A stretch of DNA of 5,453 bases from Desulfuromonadaceae bacterium (lineage in GTDB: Bacteria; Desulfobacterota; Desulfuromonadia; Desulfuromonadales; Geopsychrobacteraceae): positions 7,088 to 12,540 of the forward strand of contig JADGED010000059.1 in the NCBI GenBank assembly GCA_016744555.1, read 5' to 3'. A model generated the notes under the pieces. That model was not told the origin of the DNA and did not search any database. It saw only the letters and a program-made list of their open reading frames with translations. This document shows positions 5,207-5,453 of the stretch, piece by piece; the first letter of the stretch is position 1, and each line of letters opens with the position of its first letter. The translations under genes were made by a program, and so were the position numbers.

Positions 5207-5453
5207 ATGAAAAAAATGATGATGGTAAAGGTTGTATTGGTATTCGTTGTAGTAAGTTTTTCAACCATGGCTTGGGGTAAAACGGTTACCCTCTCTTGGG
5301 ACACCAGTCCAAGCGCTGTCACCGGTTATAAAATCCACTATGATATTGCGTCCTCTGCTTCACTAGAGGGGAACGGTGCTACTGAAGGTGACTCACCCAT
5401 TGATGTTGGAGATAGGCTAACCTATATAATTCATGGGTTGCCTGATGATGCAG
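5207..5453 (+). CDS. Exported fibronectin type III domain protein, N-terminal part (cut by window end)
   Basis: Eighty-two residues are visible. MKKMMMVKVV and the hydrophobic run to about residue 19 form a signal peptide, with a likely signal peptidase I cleavage after A22-W-G24. The mature part begins KTVTLSWDTSPSAVTGYKIHY and continues to SPIDVGDRLTYIIHGLPDD, the pattern of a fibronectin type III domain (LSWD strand, GYKIHY strand, and the Y-x-I-x-G-L-P turn). Family knowledge: such domains are extracellular beta sandwiches used as modules in adhesins, exoenzymes and surface proteins. The gene follows a c-di-GMP riboswitch, suggesting a role in attachment, matrix or surface biology; that is inference. 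ATG 5207 gives the basic n-region expected for export; further ATGs at 5216-5224 are possible starts. Later domains, and so the actual function, lie beyond the window. Confidence 0.87.
   Translation, partial: MKKMMMVKVVLVFVVVSFSTMAWGKTVTLSWDTSPSAVTGYKIHYDIASSASLEGNGATEGDSPIDVGDRLTYIIHGLPDDA

Noticed and set aside
1..5453. tRNA or rRNA genes, insertion sequences, CRISPR arrays, phage genes
   Set aside because: None seen: no transposase or integrase-like frames, no regularly spaced repeats, and no tRNA-like cloverleaf noticed by eye.

Overview
The window comes from a Gram-negative proteobacterium of moderate GC content. It carries parts of two genes, one cut off at each end, and five complete genes between them. 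A long (class II, 491-residue) ketol-acid reductoisomerase, a YajD-type HNH protein and a YceF-type Maf protein look gammaproteobacterial. A selenoprotein, a c-di-GMP-I (GEMM) riboswitch and an exported fibronectin type III protein beneath it are also common in selenium-using, metal-reducing Desulfuromonadia. I cannot settle the taxon from this window.

Left part, minus strand. Bases 1-592 hold the N-terminal third of a methyl-accepting chemotaxis protein: two membrane helices, a very short periplasmic loop and a HAMP domain, with a good sigma70 promoter just upstream. Next come yajD (731-1111), a 12-bp bidirectional terminator (1143-1194) and ilvC (1207-2682). Thirty-five bases upstream of ilvC, on the same strand, is a small gene (2718-2939) that ordinary gene calling would miss. 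Its eleventh codon is an in-frame TGA at the selenocysteine position of a CxxU motif, so it encodes a SelW-like (Rdx family) selenoprotein. A hairpin with a G-first loop follows the TGA at a distance suitable for a bacterial SECIS element.

Middle, plus strand. Across a roughly 265-bp AT-rich divergent region lies a DeoR-type HTH/WYL-domain regulator (3206-4219). Thirty-four bases later comes a Maf/YceF-like nucleotide pyrophosphatase (4254-4841), probably cotranscribed with it. The regulator sits where many gammaproteobacteria place IlvY relative to ilvC, so control of the selW-like/ilvC pair is a reasonable but untested idea.

Right part. Bases 4842-5206 are a regulatory leader: a candidate promoter, a c-di-GMP-I riboswitch aptamer (about 4940-5020), a strong intrinsic terminator (5067-5108) and a hairpin over the ribosome binding site. 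Ten bases at the 3' edge of the aptamer (5011-5020) are perfectly complementary to the top of the terminator (5079-5088), which gives an explicit switching mechanism. The leader controls an exported fibronectin type III protein (from 5207, cut by the window end). This fits c-di-GMP control of a surface or secreted protein.
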